NCBI RefSeq assembly: GCF_019145235.1
Contig: NZ_JAHSTV010000002.1
Location: forward strand, 248,001-312,000
Source of the DNA: Pseudomonas farris
GTDB lineage: Bacteria; Pseudomonadota; Gammaproteobacteria; Pseudomonadales; Pseudomonadaceae
Direction of reading: 5' to 3'
DNA: 64,000 nucleotides
Position numbers and translations under genes: made by a program. Shown piece after piece: positions 35,506 through 44,356 of this stretch. The notes beneath the pieces are model-generated. The model made no database searches, was not told the origin of the DNA, and saw only the letters and a program-made list of their open reading frames with translations. Each line of letters opens with the position of its first letter. The first letter of the stretch is position 1.

Positions 35506-35990
35506 CGGCTCAAACCCAGGCGCTCATGCCACTGGGCGATGGACTCTTCGGGCCACACATCGCACTGTCGATCAGCGGGCTGCGTCTGGACTTCCACCCA
35601 TGGTGCTTTCGAACCGAGCATCACGTGCGTGTACTCGGGTGGCACCGGCAGCGCCGTGTCGATGGCCGAGGCAAACGGATGAATCAACTCCGGCCATTCA
35701 GGACTGAACACCCATAATCCCGAGCCGCAAAGGGAACAGAAATGCCGCTCGGCAGTGCTGCGGTGGGCGCGTTTGTCACCTTCCTCCTTGAGCCGCGCAT
35801 GGTAAATCGAGATGTGCTTGCGACCGCGCACCTTGAGGCTGGCGGCATCGCCAGCGATGTTGATCGCATAACCGCCACCGCCCTGGGTCTTGAGACAGAT
35901 CGAGCAATAGCAGCGTTGATAAGGGTAGGGGTGGGCGCTGGTCAGGCTGAACGACACTGCGCCGCAATGGCAGGAGCCTTCGAGCTGCAT
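35502..35990 (-). CDS. GFA (glutathione-dependent formaldehyde-activating enzyme-like) family protein
   Basis: A 162-residue, Cys-rich, beta-structured zinc protein. It opens with the family start EGSCHCGAVSF and has CYCSICLKTQGGGGY for the second pair of metal-binding Cys. FCSLCGSGLWVF is the third. Its substrate is usually a glutathione or thiol adduct but is unknown for most members. Met at 35990 follows GGAGG-like sequence; the open frame upstream to 36104 runs into a repeat. It is the only gene on this strand before the repeat, so it is probably monocistronic. Confidence 0.87.
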   Translation of the reverse strand: MQLEGSCHCGAVSFSLTSAHPYPYQRCYCSICLKTQGGGGYAINIAGDAASLKVRGRKHISIYHARLKEEGDKRAHRSTAERHFCSLCGSGLWVFSPEWPELIHPFASAIDTALPVPPEYTHVMLGSKAPWVEVQTQPADRQCDVWPEESIAQWHERLGLSR

Positions 35991-36077
35991 GGGAACCTCC
36001 GACGGGTCTTGGGATGGCTCAAGACAGCCTAGACCGTCAGGGTTTCCGGGCAGTTGAATTTGTGCTGGATGTGCGGG

Positions 36078-36177
36078 CCTCTTCGCGAGCAAGCCCGCTC
36101 CCACACTTGATCGTTGTCGTACACAAAATCTGTGTTCACTGAAGATCTAATGTGGGAGCGGGCTTGCTCGCGAAGAA
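36078..36177. repeat. REPIN-type inverted repeat pair
   Basis: CCTCTTCGCGAGCAAGCCCG and its mirror GTGGGAGCGGGCTTGCTCGC lie just past the end of the DNA glycosylase gene and before the GFA-family gene. Confidence 0.85.
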
Positions 36178-36189
36178 CGATAACGCGGT

Positions 36190-36807
36190 CTACCGGTTGG
36201 GCACCCGCCACAAGTACCACGCCGCCACCGTTCGATACGGGCTCCACGTTAGCCCGATTTCAATCATCTGCTTACGAGTCGGCTGTACCTCCAACCCCTT
36301 CAGCCGCCGATAGCCCTCGCGCACCCCAAAGTCATCGGCCGGCAAAATGTCCGGCCGCTCCAGGCTGTAGATCAGCAGCATTTCCACCGTCCAGCGACCC
36401 ACTCCACGCAAGGTAATCAAGCGCTCAATCAACGCTTCATCGTCCATGGCCAGGGCCGTGGCGTAATCAGGGACGACGCCGTCCAGAGCCGCTTGAGCGA
36501 TGCCCTGAATAGTCGTGATCTTGCTGGCGGAAAAACCGCACCCGCGCATCTGCTCGAAGTCTGTCGCCAGAATCTGCTCAGGTCTTGGGAAGGTGTTTGA
36601 AGGAAATAGCGCCAGCAGCCGGCCGACAATCGCATCGCCGGCCTTGGCATGCAGTTGTTGATAGGCAATCGCCCGCACCAACGACTCATAAGGATCGCGA
36701 GCCGCATGGGGCTGATGCAGGCAGGGGCCGATGGCGCTGATGTGGCGTTGCCAGTCGGCATCGAGGGCTGAGAGAAATTCGCTGGCCAGTTGATAGGTGT
36801 CGGGCAT
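36190..36807 (-). CDS. DNA-3-methyladenine glycosylase, AlkA-like (HhH-GPD)
   Basis: A 205-residue helix-hairpin-helix glycosylase. YESLVRAIAYQQLHAKAGDA is the HhH-GPD entry helix; GCGFSASKITTI and LRGVGRWTVEMLLIY form the hairpin. The catalytic Asp is in LPADDFGVREGY. It excises alkylated purines from DNA. It lacks the extra N-terminal domain of E. coli AlkA and matches the shorter AlkA/MAG1 type. It is the last of three co-directional genes that begin with ada, which supports an adaptive-response role. Confidence 0.9.
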   Translation of the reverse strand: MPDTYQLASEFLSALDADWQRHISAIGPCLHQPHAARDPYESLVRAIAYQQLHAKAGDAIVGRLLALFPSNTFPRPEQILATDFEQMRGCGFSASKITTIQGIAQAALDGVVPDYATALAMDDEALIERLITLRGVGRWTVEMLLIYSLERPDILPADDFGVREGYRRLKGLEVQPTRKQMIEIGLTWSPYRTVAAWYLWRVPNR

Positions 36808-36881
36808 GGAGCATCCTGAAGTGCGGGGGACTGCGGGAAGATTAGTCGTCGCCCCGTAGCGCCGCACTCCATTGCTTGCGG

Positions 36882-37694
36882 TCAAACTTTGCCGGTGGGG
36901 GCCAGCAGGGCGTTCACTTGGCCATACGTGAAGGCCTTGAGGTCGCTGCTATCGAGTTTTCCGGTTTCCAGAAAGCTTTTGGCTACCGACGCCATGGCGC
37001 CGTAGAGGAACTCGGCGATGCTCGAGCCGGCGCTCAAACGGCGCACGCCGAGGGCTTGCAGTTCTTCAGGCGAAGGCAGGCCCGCGAAACCTAGCACGTT
37101 TACCGGCAGCGTCGTGCCACGGCACAGCGCTTCGATCTCATACGCCGCCGTGACGCCCGCCGCGAACAGTCCGTCGGCACCGGCGGCCTGATACAACGCG
37201 GCACGCTTGAGTGTCTCTGCGACGCGATCTTCGGCCGGCACCAGGCCCCTGAGGTACACGTCGGTCCGGGCGTTGATAAATAGCTTTACGTCCCGGCGAT
37301 TGGCGACCTGGCGAGCGATTTCGATCTTGCGGGCCAGCAGTTCGGGTGGCGAAGCACCGTCCTCGATATTGATCCCCACGGCACCGGCAGCGATGACGGC
37401 GTCGATCACTTCTGCGACCCGACCCAGGTCATCGGAATAACCGGCCTCAATGTCCACGGTCAACGGCACCGTGATGACTCGGGCAATGGATTCGACGGTG
37501 GAAACGAGACGTTCAAGCGGCAAGGTGTTGCCATCCGGGTAGCCGTGAACCCAAGCCACCGCCGCGCTACTGGTGGCGACGGCCTTGCTGCCCAGCTGTT
37601 CCACCAATCGCGCCCCTGTGGCATCGGCGACGTTGGTCAGAATCAGCAGGCCGCTTTGGTGCAGTTGGTGGAATTGGTTGTCGAGTGTGTCCAT
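36882..37694 (-). CDS. Isocitrate lyase/PEP mutase superfamily protein
   Basis: A 270-residue alpha/beta-barrel enzyme. It has the metal-binding DIEAGYSDD and the NARTDVYLRG motif of PEP mutase-like proteins, along with GINIEDGASPPELLARKI. The KKCGH active-site motif of true isocitrate lyases is absent. Superfamily members cleave or form C-C or P-C bonds in oxaloacetate, methylisocitrate or phosphonates; this branch is mostly uncharacterised. It sits between ada and the AlkA-like gene, with gaps of 45 and 74 bases, an unexpected partner for DNA repair. Confidence 0.87.
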   Translation of the reverse strand: MDTLDNQFHQLHQSGLLILTNVADATGARLVEQLGSKAVATSSAAVAWVHGYPDGNTLPLERLVSTVESIARVITVPLTVDIEAGYSDDLGRVAEVIDAVIAAGAVGINIEDGASPPELLARKIEIARQVANRRDVKLFINARTDVYLRGLVPAEDRVAETLKRAALYQAAGADGLFAAGVTAAYEIEALCRGTTLPVNVLGFAGLPSPEELQALGVRRLSAGSSIAEFLYGAMASVAKSFLETGKLDSSDLKAFTYGQVNALLAPTGKV

Positions 37695-37739
37695 CGAGTG
37701 TCCTTCCTTATGACTTTCTGAAAAGAAACGGTGGAGTGA

Positions 37740-38822
37740 TCAGAATGCGAGTTGTTGGGTGATTTGCACCGCGGCGCTTTCCAGCCTGAGCAGAAACGCC
37801 TTGCGCGGCTGTCCTCCACCATAGCCGGTCAACGAGCCGTCTGCACCGATCACCCGGTGACAGGGCAGGATAATCGCCAAGCGGTTTTGTCCGTTGGCCA
37901 GACCCACGGCGCGACTGGCGCCGGGCTTGCCCAGTAGCGCGGCGATCGCGCCATAAGTAGTGGTCTGGCCGTAGGGGATTTTCATCAGTTCAGCCCACAC
38001 CTGCCGGGTGAAAGCGCTGCCGGGCAGGTGCAGTGGCACGTTGAATTCGGTTCGTTTACCAGCGAAGTATTGCGCCAGTTCTTCTTCGATCTGCTGCAAA
38101 TGCCCGTTGTGCCCGGGGGCCACGGCGTAGCCATAACGGTTCTGCAGTTCTTCGATTTCCTTGGTCAGTGCCGGTCGGTCGAGAAACTCCAGCAGCACTA
38201 GCCCACGCTGTTCGGCCATGGCGATCATCGGCCCCAGCGGCGTGGTCAGTCGCGTGAACAGCAGTGGCTCGCTGTGGGCGGCGCGGCCGGGAGTGATGTG
38301 GAACGACTTTTGAAACGCATCGCGAAAACCGCTCAGGGATTCGTAGCCGGAGTCGAACGCGGCGTTGTCGATGGATTCGCCCTGTTTGATGCCACCGAGG
38401 GCGATGCCCAGGCGCCGGCTGCGCAGCCAGGCGTGAAAGGTCATGCCGAAATGCTGCTTGAACCAGCGACGCAGTTTCAACGGCTCGATGCCCTCGGCGA
38501 GCAACTGGGCATCGGTCCAGCGCAGGTCGGGGTCGGCGTCCACGGATTTGAGCAGTCCCTGCACCCAGTCCGGCGCGATGGCCGCGGCATCCAGCGGCTT
38601 GCAACGCAGGCAGGCCCGATAACCCGCCGACATCGCCTCATCGGCATGGGCGAAGAACTCGACGTTTTCCGGCTTCGGTTTGCGCGCCGTACAGCCGGGG
38701 CGGCAGAAAATGCCAGTGGTTTTCACCGCAGTAAAGAACACCCCCTCGTAGGCGGTGTCGCGTTCGAGCATGGCGCGAACCATCTCGGCGTGGGGCGGAA
38801 GCACAGCGTTTTGTAGGTTCAT
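37740..38822 (-). CDS. ada: Bifunctional DNA repair methyltransferase and transcriptional activator Ada
   Basis: A 360-residue protein from Met 38822. The N-terminal zinc domain has Cys40, Cys44, Cys71 and Cys74, equal to E. coli Cys38/42/69/72; Cys40 would accept methyl from phosphotriesters. An AraC-type helix-turn-helix follows (LKLRRWFKQHFGMTFHAWLR), then the O6-methylguanine methyltransferase domain with Cys321 in ILPCHRVIG, the same number as in E. coli. It repairs DNA and, once methylated, activates its regulon. As the first gene in line with the PEP-mutase-like and AlkA-like genes, it probably controls its own operon. Confidence 0.95.
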   Translation of the reverse strand: MNLQNAVLPPHAEMVRAMLERDTAYEGVFFTAVKTTGIFCRPGCTARKPKPENVEFFAHADEAMSAGYRACLRCKPLDAAAIAPDWVQGLLKSVDADPDLRWTDAQLLAEGIEPLKLRRWFKQHFGMTFHAWLRSRRLGIALGGIKQGESIDNAAFDSGYESLSGFRDAFQKSFHITPGRAAHSEPLLFTRLTTPLGPMIAMAEQRGLVLLEFLDRPALTKEIEELQNRYGYAVAPGHNGHLQQIEEELAQYFAGKRTEFNVPLHLPGSAFTRQVWAELMKIPYGQTTTYGAIAALLGKPGASRAVGLANGQNRLAIILPCHRVIGADGSLTGYGGGQPRKAFLLRLESAAVQITQQLAF

Positions 38823-38948
38823 GGGCTGAGCATATGCCGCTTCGCCCGGCGCCTCCACCGGAAAATCGACAGTGAATTTTTGTCGCCCTGAGCTACAGTC
38901 ATCGGGTCACCGATAATCCTGTAAACAATATTTTCAGGAATCTTCCTA

Positions 38949-39362
38949 ATGCAACCGTTCACGATCAAACACATCGATCACATCGTCCTGCGCGTCAAGG
39001 ATCTCGAACGAAGCATCACGTTTTACGGCGAAGTATTCGGCGCCGAACTGGTCAAGCGCCGTGACGATCTGGGCCTGGTGCATTTGCGTGCGGGCTCCTC
39101 GATGATCGACCTCGTCGACATCCAGGGCGAACTCGGTCGAAAGGGCGGTGCTGCCGCTGGCCAGGAACGGCGCAATGTCGATCACTTCTGCCTGCGCATT
39201 GAACCGTTCGACGAGGACGCACTGGTCAGTCACTTGCAGTCCTTCGGCCTGACACCCGAGAAAGCCGCCGTTCGTTTCGGCGCTGAAGGCCACGGGCTGT
39301 CGATCTATTGCTTCGATCCGGACGGCAATCAGGTCGAACTGAAAGGGCCGTCCCAAGGGTAA
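38949..39362 (+). CDS. VOC (glyoxalase/bleomycin-resistance/dioxygenase) family protein
   Basis: A 137-residue protein with the paired beta-alpha-beta VOC fold. It begins IKHIDHIVLRVKDLERSITF (first metal His) and ends with the second module IYCFDPDGNQVELKGP carrying the acidic ligand. The middle His in NVDHFCLRI is also conserved. Reactions in this superfamily vary widely, so no substrate is assigned. It is divergent from ada and convergent with the following LysE-type gene, ending 3 bases before it. Confidence 0.87.
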   Translation: MQPFTIKHIDHIVLRVKDLERSITFYGEVFGAELVKRRDDLGLVHLRAGSSMIDLVDIQGELGRKGGAAAGQERRNVDHFCLRIEPFDEDALVSHLQSFGLTPEKAAVRFGAEGHGLSIYCFDPDGNQVELKGPSQG

Positions 39363-39365
39363 AGA

Positions 39366-39986
39366 TCAGGCCCGTTTCGCCATCAACAACACCGAAGCCG
39401 CTGCCGACAACAATCCCGCGCAGCAACGGTTGAATATCCGCTTGCCCCGTGGTTCGGCGAACCAGCGGCGCATGTGCAGGCCCATGTAGGCGTAGGCGCT
39501 GATGGCGATCCATTCCAGCATCAGGAACAACGCGCCGAGCACGACGAATTGCGCGGCAATCGGTCGAGTCGGGTCGACGAACTGCGGCAGGAATGCGGTG
39601 AACAGCAAGATAGCCTTGGGATTACCCGCTGCCACCAGAAACTCCTGCCGCGCCAGAGCGACAATGCCAATTGGCGCGCCGGTCACAACCTGCTCGGCCT
39701 CTGGATTGGCGCGCCACAGTTGCCAGGCCAGGCACAACAAGTAAGCGGCGCCGACGATCTTGATCGCATAGAACAGCCATTCCGAGGTTTGCAGCACCAC
39801 CGACAACCCGGCGGCGGCCAGGGTGATCATTCCGGCAAACGCCAGCAAGCGTCCGACGCCGGCCACGCAGGCGCGACGAAAGCCATAGCGAGTGGCGTTG
39901 CTGACCGACAGTAGATTGTTCGGGCCGGGGGCCATGTTCAGGGCGAAGCAGGCCGGGAGAAACAGGGTGAGGGTGGCGAGGTCCAT
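39366..39986 (-). CDS. LysE/RhtB-family amino-acid exporter
   Basis: A 206-residue inner-membrane protein of about six helices. The family motif ALNMAPGPNNLLSVSNATRYG is near the N-terminus and FLVAAGNPKAILLFTAFLPQ in the middle. It is expected to export an amino acid or derivative. I use Met at 39986; the upstream frame to 40211 translates a repeat. No regulator gene is next to it. Confidence 0.9.
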   Translation of the reverse strand: MDLATLTLFLPACFALNMAPGPNNLLSVSNATRYGFRRACVAGVGRLLAFAGMITLAAAGLSVVLQTSEWLFYAIKIVGAAYLLCLAWQLWRANPEAEQVVTGAPIGIVALARQEFLVAAGNPKAILLFTAFLPQFVDPTRPIAAQFVVLGALFLMLEWIAISAYAYMGLHMRRWFAEPRGKRIFNRCCAGLLSAAASVLLMAKRA

Positions 39987-40122
39987 GACGACGGCTCCAG
40001 TATCGAGAGCCGTATTTTTATCATGAGCGACGAGTGGGCCGGCCCATACAGCGGTGAGCGCAAATCGCCGTACACTTGCGTTGGCTTGATTAGCGCTAAT
40101 GCCAGTCAGGCAGCGCAGTCCA

Positions 40123-40212
40123 TGTGGGAGCGGGCTTGCTCGCGAAAGCGGTGTGTCAGGCAACATTAATGTTGGTAGATACTCCCTCTTCGCGAGCAAG
40201 CCCACTCCCACA
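40123..40212. repeat. REPIN-type inverted repeat pair
   Basis: TGTGGGAGCGGGCTTGCTCG is mirrored by TTCGCGAGCAAGCCCACTCC. It lies upstream of the LysE gene, in the gap 39987-40328, whose right half holds one copy of the GGGACAGA element. Confidence 0.85.
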
Positions 40213-40248
40213 GGGATCTCCTTCGTGATTCAGGTTGAGAGAAAAACA

Positions 40249-40300
40249 GGGGACAGACCACGATTGCCCGGCATTCGCCTTAAATCGCGGTCTGTCCCTT
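40249..40300. repeat. GGGACAGA-type hairpin repeat, copy 1
   Basis: GGGGACAGACCACGATTGCC opens the element and AAATCGCGGTCTGTCCCTT closes it as its partial mirror image. A closely related copy lies at 40789-40841 in the same orientation. The two flank the monooxygenase-like gene. Confidence 0.8.
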
Positions 40301-40328
40301 CTAACGTAAGATCAACTGGAAAGGCACG

Positions 40329-40619
40329 CTATTTGATCTGCACAATCACCGGACCTTCCGTCACGATCGGCGGGTTCGCGTGGATATTCGAGGCATTTTT
40401 CTGAATCCAGTCGCGCGCGACTTTCAAGCTCGCATCGCTGCCGGCCTTGTCCGTGCAAACAGTCACCGCCGTACCGCCATCACCCGTATTCAGCAGTGTG
40501 TAACTTACGAGGCCCGGCACTGTCCGCAGGGTAGCTTCGACGTCGGCCTTGCGCTGTTCTAAAAGATCGAACAGCTGCTTTGCTCCAGCACCCAAGTAGG
40601 TTCTTATAACCGCATACAT
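40329..40619 (-). CDS. Antibiotic-biosynthesis-monooxygenase-like (dimeric alpha/beta barrel) small protein
   Basis: A 96-residue protein beginning MYAVIRTYLGAGAKQLFDLL and continuing with VPGLVSYTLLNTGDGGTAVTV, the beta-alpha-beta-beta layout of ferredoxin-like ABM/YdhR proteins. ATG 40619 has an excellent Shine-Dalgarno (AAAGGAG). It lacks obvious catalytic residues and no substrate can be assigned. It stands alone between two copies of a 50-base hairpin repeat. Confidence 0.75.
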   Translation of the reverse strand: MYAVIRTYLGAGAKQLFDLLEQRKADVEATLRTVPGLVSYTLLNTGDGGTAVTVCTDKAGSDASLKVARDWIQKNASNIHANPPIVTEGPVIVQIK

Positions 40620-40788
40620 GGTCGTCTCCTTTAGGAGTTACCGTCTTGACGCCAATACTGATCCGCTAATGGCCGCTATCACTCAGGTTTCAGTTCGTCC
40701 CGATTTAATCAGCTTAGCCAAACGCCCGGCGGCGAGCGAAATGTAACGACCACCGGCCACTTTTGGCCGAGAGCGAATCTGGAAACAA

Positions 40789-40841
40789 GGGACAGATCAC
40801 GATTGCTCGGCATATGCCTGAAATCGTGTCTGTCCCTTTTT
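40789..40841. repeat. GGGACAGA-type hairpin repeat, copy 2
   Basis: GGGACAGATCACGATTGCTC opens and GAAATCGTGTCTGTCCCTTT closes the element. The plus-strand hairpin ends in five T residues, so this copy could also act as a weak terminator. Confidence 0.8.
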
Positions 40842-40866
40842 ATGTTCCCGCAGGAGGATCTCCTTA

Positions 40867-41079
40867 TCAAGCGGGACGTGGTGCTTCAACAGGCGGGGTG
40901 CCGTCGTGAAACATTGTCTTCAGTTGAGCACGCAGTTCCGGTGAGTCGGTGTGCTTGTGAACGCTGACCGCATGCTGTGCGGCGGCCTCGAGCAGTTCGT
41001 TTTCAGAGTCCGCGGACAGCGCGACCGAGCATTTGGAATCGCTTGGAAACTCGCGGCAATCGATGTATTTACGCGCCAT
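40867..41079 (-). CDS. DUF1059 domain-containing small protein
   Basis: A 70-residue protein that I recognise as DUF1059: MARKYIDCREFPSDSKCSVA with two Cys, a central ENELLEAAAQHAVSVHKH helix and a short proline-rich tail. ATG 41079 follows GGGAGGAAAAG. Homologues are small stress-associated proteins without a defined function. It is probably monocistronic, since a hairpin repeat lies just downstream. Confidence 0.8.
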   Translation of the reverse strand: MARKYIDCREFPSDSKCSVALSADSENELLEAAAQHAVSVHKHTDSPELRAQLKTMFHDGTPPVEAPRPA

Positions 41080-41233
41080 GATCTTTTCCTCCCTACGATG
41101 AAGGCAGGCCGCGGCCTGCGTGAACGATCACTCGACGCGCCACCCCATATATCAAACACGATTGCATGTCGCTTCGAGTGTGCCCTTAGAGTATAGGCCC
41201 GCCTCAGGGCGCATCGTGGCAGGCTTGCGACGA

Positions 41234-44200
41234 CTAAATGCGGCTGGCGGTGTTTTGCGTCTCGATTACGACGAGGGCTTCCAATGACTGGATGTGATCT
41301 GTCGATTCTTTACCGTACCTTGTATCGACGTAAGACATGCGGCTGTTGCTCATGTAGGTTCGCAACAGCTCACTCAGCCCCTCTTTACCGATCAAGACGT
41401 TCAGATCCTTGGCCCCGTCAAGTTCGATGGTGGTTTCAATTACCGCAGTGCTGTAGAGCTCTTCCAGTATTTTGTCAGGCACGTTGGGTAATTTGGTTGT
41501 CGTGTCGATGAACAGGTTCACAACTTGCCTGGCCGTACTGATCGTGGCGTCGTTGAACAGTGCGCGGCCCTGATTCACTGCGGATACGGTCTTGGCGATT
41601 TCGATTGCGGAGCCGCTGTTTTGTACGGCCTTGACCAGGTCGTAAGCCCCGGCGGCACCGGTCAATCGGCGCAACTGGAAGACCCCCAGACGTGTGGCGG
41701 ACTGGCCAAAGTGGCCGAGTCTCAGCGCTCCTTTGCCGATCAGTTTGGCGCCGCCGTAGGCCAGTTGCGGGATGCCATCCAGAGGATTGAACAGCGACAG
41801 GACAAAACTCCCGCCGACTTTGCCCAGATTCAGCAATTTGGAACTACTCGCGGCTGCTTTAAAGAAGACGCCGGCCGCTCCCACGAAGGAGAACAGCAAT
41901 GTGGTTGCATCCATCACACAGCTGAACAATGCGCCGCTGCGCCGATCCGGATTGCCCGAGGCGAGTCCTTCAATACATTCTTTGAACGGGATGATGATGT
42001 TGAGAATAGTGTCGAAAATCTTCTCAAAATTTTCCCCGCTTTGTTCGATGTCGGTTTTGTCGTAGCCCATCGCGTAAAAATGATCATAAGTCATCGGAGG
42101 ATTGTGTTGTGCAATCAGTTCACTGATGTCACGGAACCGCCCGGAGTTGAAACTTTGCATCGGGCTTCGCAGGGAAGTTGCTGAGTCGCGCATGTCGTTG
42201 AATTGGCCAAAGCGTTCCAGAAGGACGCCCTCAGTGTTCAGTACCGAGTCGTTGGTGAGTTCCGAGCCTTTGTAATAAGTCCGATAGTCAATGTGCGCAC
42301 CGTACACATAGGTCCGCGTCTTGAAACCTTCATCAGCATCATCTGGGGATTTCCCGAGCCAGATCCAGTTGTCATTAAGCTGCTGGGTCAGCGCTTCATT
42401 TTTCCGACACTGACCTTGCAGTGGGAACAGTTCATAGGCACGGACTTCGCTGTTGAACCTGGAAACAATCAAAATGCCAAACGGCGCTCTGATGTTGTGC
42501 TCGGCCCAGTAGATCTGTCCGTGATTATCGGGAGGGGTGGATTGGGTCACATGATAAAGCGCCAGTTGGCCATATTCGATGGCAACCCGGTCCTCTACCT
42601 TTAATCGCGACATGGCCAGACGCAGGATTGTCGCGATCCCCGTTTTATAGGGGGCGTACTGCTTTTCGAGTTGGCGGGTATACAGATCGTTGGCAGGCCC
42701 CAGATCCAGAACCGCCGTCGCGACCGAATGGTTATAGGCGGTCAATTGGCGTGCCAAATACAGGTCAAGCAGGGAGTTTTCTATGCCAGAGTACGCGGTG
42801 GCAAGCTTGGTTGCGGGATTGATGCCCAACTCCAATATTGCGGATTTCGCCAGTGCCCTGCGGCTCACAGGTGGGGTGGTAATGCTGTTAAGGGCTTCAC
42901 TCATAGTGTCAATGAATGCGTTGTATTGGGTCGTGGCGTGTTTGACGATTTGTTCCGTTGGCAGGTCGTCAGCGCCTTCCAGTTCAAGCTCGTTGATCAT
43001 CGCCCAGTCCAGCACGCACTTCACCAGGATCACGCCTTGCAGCGTGCGTTGTTCGGTGCTGGTTGGCGAAATAGCCCCCAGTTCCATCAACATCTCGTAT
43101 GACAAGGCGCGGGATAACCCGGGAGCGATGCTTTCAGCGAGAAGAACCGATTTGCGCAACATCACCCAGCCAGGGGAACCAATTTGCAAGGCCTGCGGTG
43201 TTTGCACCAGAAACTCCGGTGCCAGCCCGGCGAGTATCAGTTGCAGCGCCAAGGGCACGGCCGCCGGGTTAACGCGCTGAAATCCGCTGAAATGCGCAGT
43301 CAAATGCTGTCGTACATCGTAGGTATTCGCCTGTACGTTGTGGGAGGCATAGAGATTGGAGGAGCAGAAACTGTGGTTTCTGTCGGCTGTACCCAAAGCA
43401 AAGTCCAGCATGATGGCTGCCACCAGCAAACCGCTGCGTTGTTCAGGGGGCAAGGGGGCGGTAGAAACACTTTGCGGGTGTAATGCATCGAAGCAGGATT
43501 GGGCGAAGGTTTTTGCGACGGGCGTCTCGATCAGCAGTTCCCAACTCAGACTCGGCTCTTCCTGCAAGAATGCAGCGGATCTACCGCCGAGAATGGCATC
43601 GGTCAGGTAATTGATCAGCGGTTCAACGGGTTTTCCTGCATCGTGAAATAGTTTGGATGTTTCATGAAGAATAATGTGGCGCTGGTCTTCAGTGATGACC
43701 AGGGTGGTTTCATTGGTTTCGCTGGAAATGCCGCCCCAATAGTTGCCATGCTTTGGTGGTTCAGGCAGCGATAGTTTCAGTAAGGTGATCAGGTTTTCAA
43801 CATGCTCGGCGGTCTTCGGCACATCCAGTTGATGGAAGCGAAGCCAGTTAACGAGAGGGACATGTTTTATCGAAGAAACAATGCCGCCGGTAAGTTTTGC
43901 CGCTTTAACCAGAAGCTCAATGTTGGATTTGAGTGTGGAAATGGCAGTGACTACATCAGTGACATCGACGTGTGAAATATAAACGTCAGAGACGGGTGAG
44001 GTGTCTGGCACCTGAAGAATAACGCCGCTGTCCGTGACCAGAATCCACTCTTCATCGCTCGGGCCAAAAGGGCCGGAGAGCCCTGCAAAAGCGGGCTGCA
44101 TGATCAGCCGCTGGAGTAGCGTGCTTGCCGCTCGGTGGTTTTTTTCGAAGTGACTGTCTTCGACAATTTCGACGATCACTTGCGAGATGTCGACAAAATT

Positions 44201-44356
44201 GTCTGTGGAGTTCTGGGAGAAAAATGCTGGCTGCCCGATCTGCGAGTCAAGTATTGACTTCAATGTTTCAGCAATGGTCTGACGCTCTTTCATATTGCCG
44301 GAAGCGGGTAGGGAGGCGAATAAGTTCAGCGGGTTGTTCATGAGGTTTTCATCCAT
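41234..44356 (-). CDS. Large orphan protein of about 1040 residues, possible toxin-like effector
   Basis: I do not firmly recognise this protein. It is long, polar and mostly alpha-helical, with no N-terminal signal peptide. A hydrophobic stretch at about residues 800-850 (SCVMDATTLLFSFVGAAGVF, then GSFVLSLFNPLDGIPQLAYG) recalls the membrane-insertion region of Pseudomonas dermonecrotic/Mcf-type toxins. YWAEHNIRAPFGIL and PMTYDHFYAMGYDKTD are also of the kind seen in the large DUF6543-type proteins, but this is memory, not a search. Codon use looks AT-richer than the neighbours, suggesting transfer. Start is ATG 44356 or the in-frame ATG 44341. No adjacent immunity or secretion gene exists. 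Confidence 0.7.
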   Translation of the reverse strand: MDENLMNNPLNLFASLPASGNMKERQTIAETLKSILDSQIGQPAFFSQNSTDNFVDISQVIVEIVEDSHFEKNHRAASTLLQRLIMQPAFAGLSGPFGPSDEEWILVTDSGVILQVPDTSPVSDVYISHVDVTDVVTAISTLKSNIELLVKAAKLTGGIVSSIKHVPLVNWLRFHQLDVPKTAEHVENLITLLKLSLPEPPKHGNYWGGISSETNETTLVITEDQRHIILHETSKLFHDAGKPVEPLINYLTDAILGGRSAAFLQEEPSLSWELLIETPVAKTFAQSCFDALHPQSVSTAPLPPEQRSGLLVAAIMLDFALGTADRNHSFCSSNLYASHNVQANTYDVRQHLTAHFSGFQRVNPAAVPLALQLILAGLAPEFLVQTPQALQIGSPGWVMLRKSVLLAESIAPGLSRALSYEMLMELGAISPTSTEQRTLQGVILVKCVLDWAMINELELEGADDLPTEQIVKHATTQYNAFIDTMSEALNSITTPPVSRRALAKSAILELGINPATKLATAYSGIENSLLDLYLARQLTAYNHSVATAVLDLGPANDLYTRQLEKQYAPYKTGIATILRLAMSRLKVEDRVAIEYGQLALYHVTQSTPPDNHGQIYWAEHNIRAPFGILIVSRFNSEVRAYELFPLQGQCRKNEALTQQLNDNWIWLGKSPDDADEGFKTRTYVYGAHIDYRTYYKGSELTNDSVLNTEGVLLERFGQFNDMRDSATSLRSPMQSFNSGRFRDISELIAQHNPPMTYDHFYAMGYDKTDIEQSGENFEKIFDTILNIIIPFKECIEGLASGNPDRRSGALFSCVMDATTLLFSFVGAAGVFFKAAASSSKLLNLGKVGGSFVLSLFNPLDGIPQLAYGGAKLIGKGALRLGHFGQSATRLGVFQLRRLTGAAGAYDLVKAVQNSGSAIEIAKTVSAVNQGRALFNDATISTARQVVNLFIDTTTKLPNVPDKILEELYSTAVIETTIELDGAKDLNVLIGKEGLSELLRTYMSNSRMSYVDTRYGKESTDHIQSLEALVVIETQNTASRI

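Noticed and set aside
40626..40637. CTCCTTTAGGAG palindrome over the Shine-Dalgarno of the monooxygenase-like gene
   Set aside because: The stem that could hide the ribosome site is only four pairs, too weak to propose regulation.
40249..40841. GGGACAGA elements as ends of an insertion sequence carrying the gene between
   Set aside because: The two copies are direct, each is a complete hairpin, and the enclosed protein is not a transposase. Kept only as repeats.
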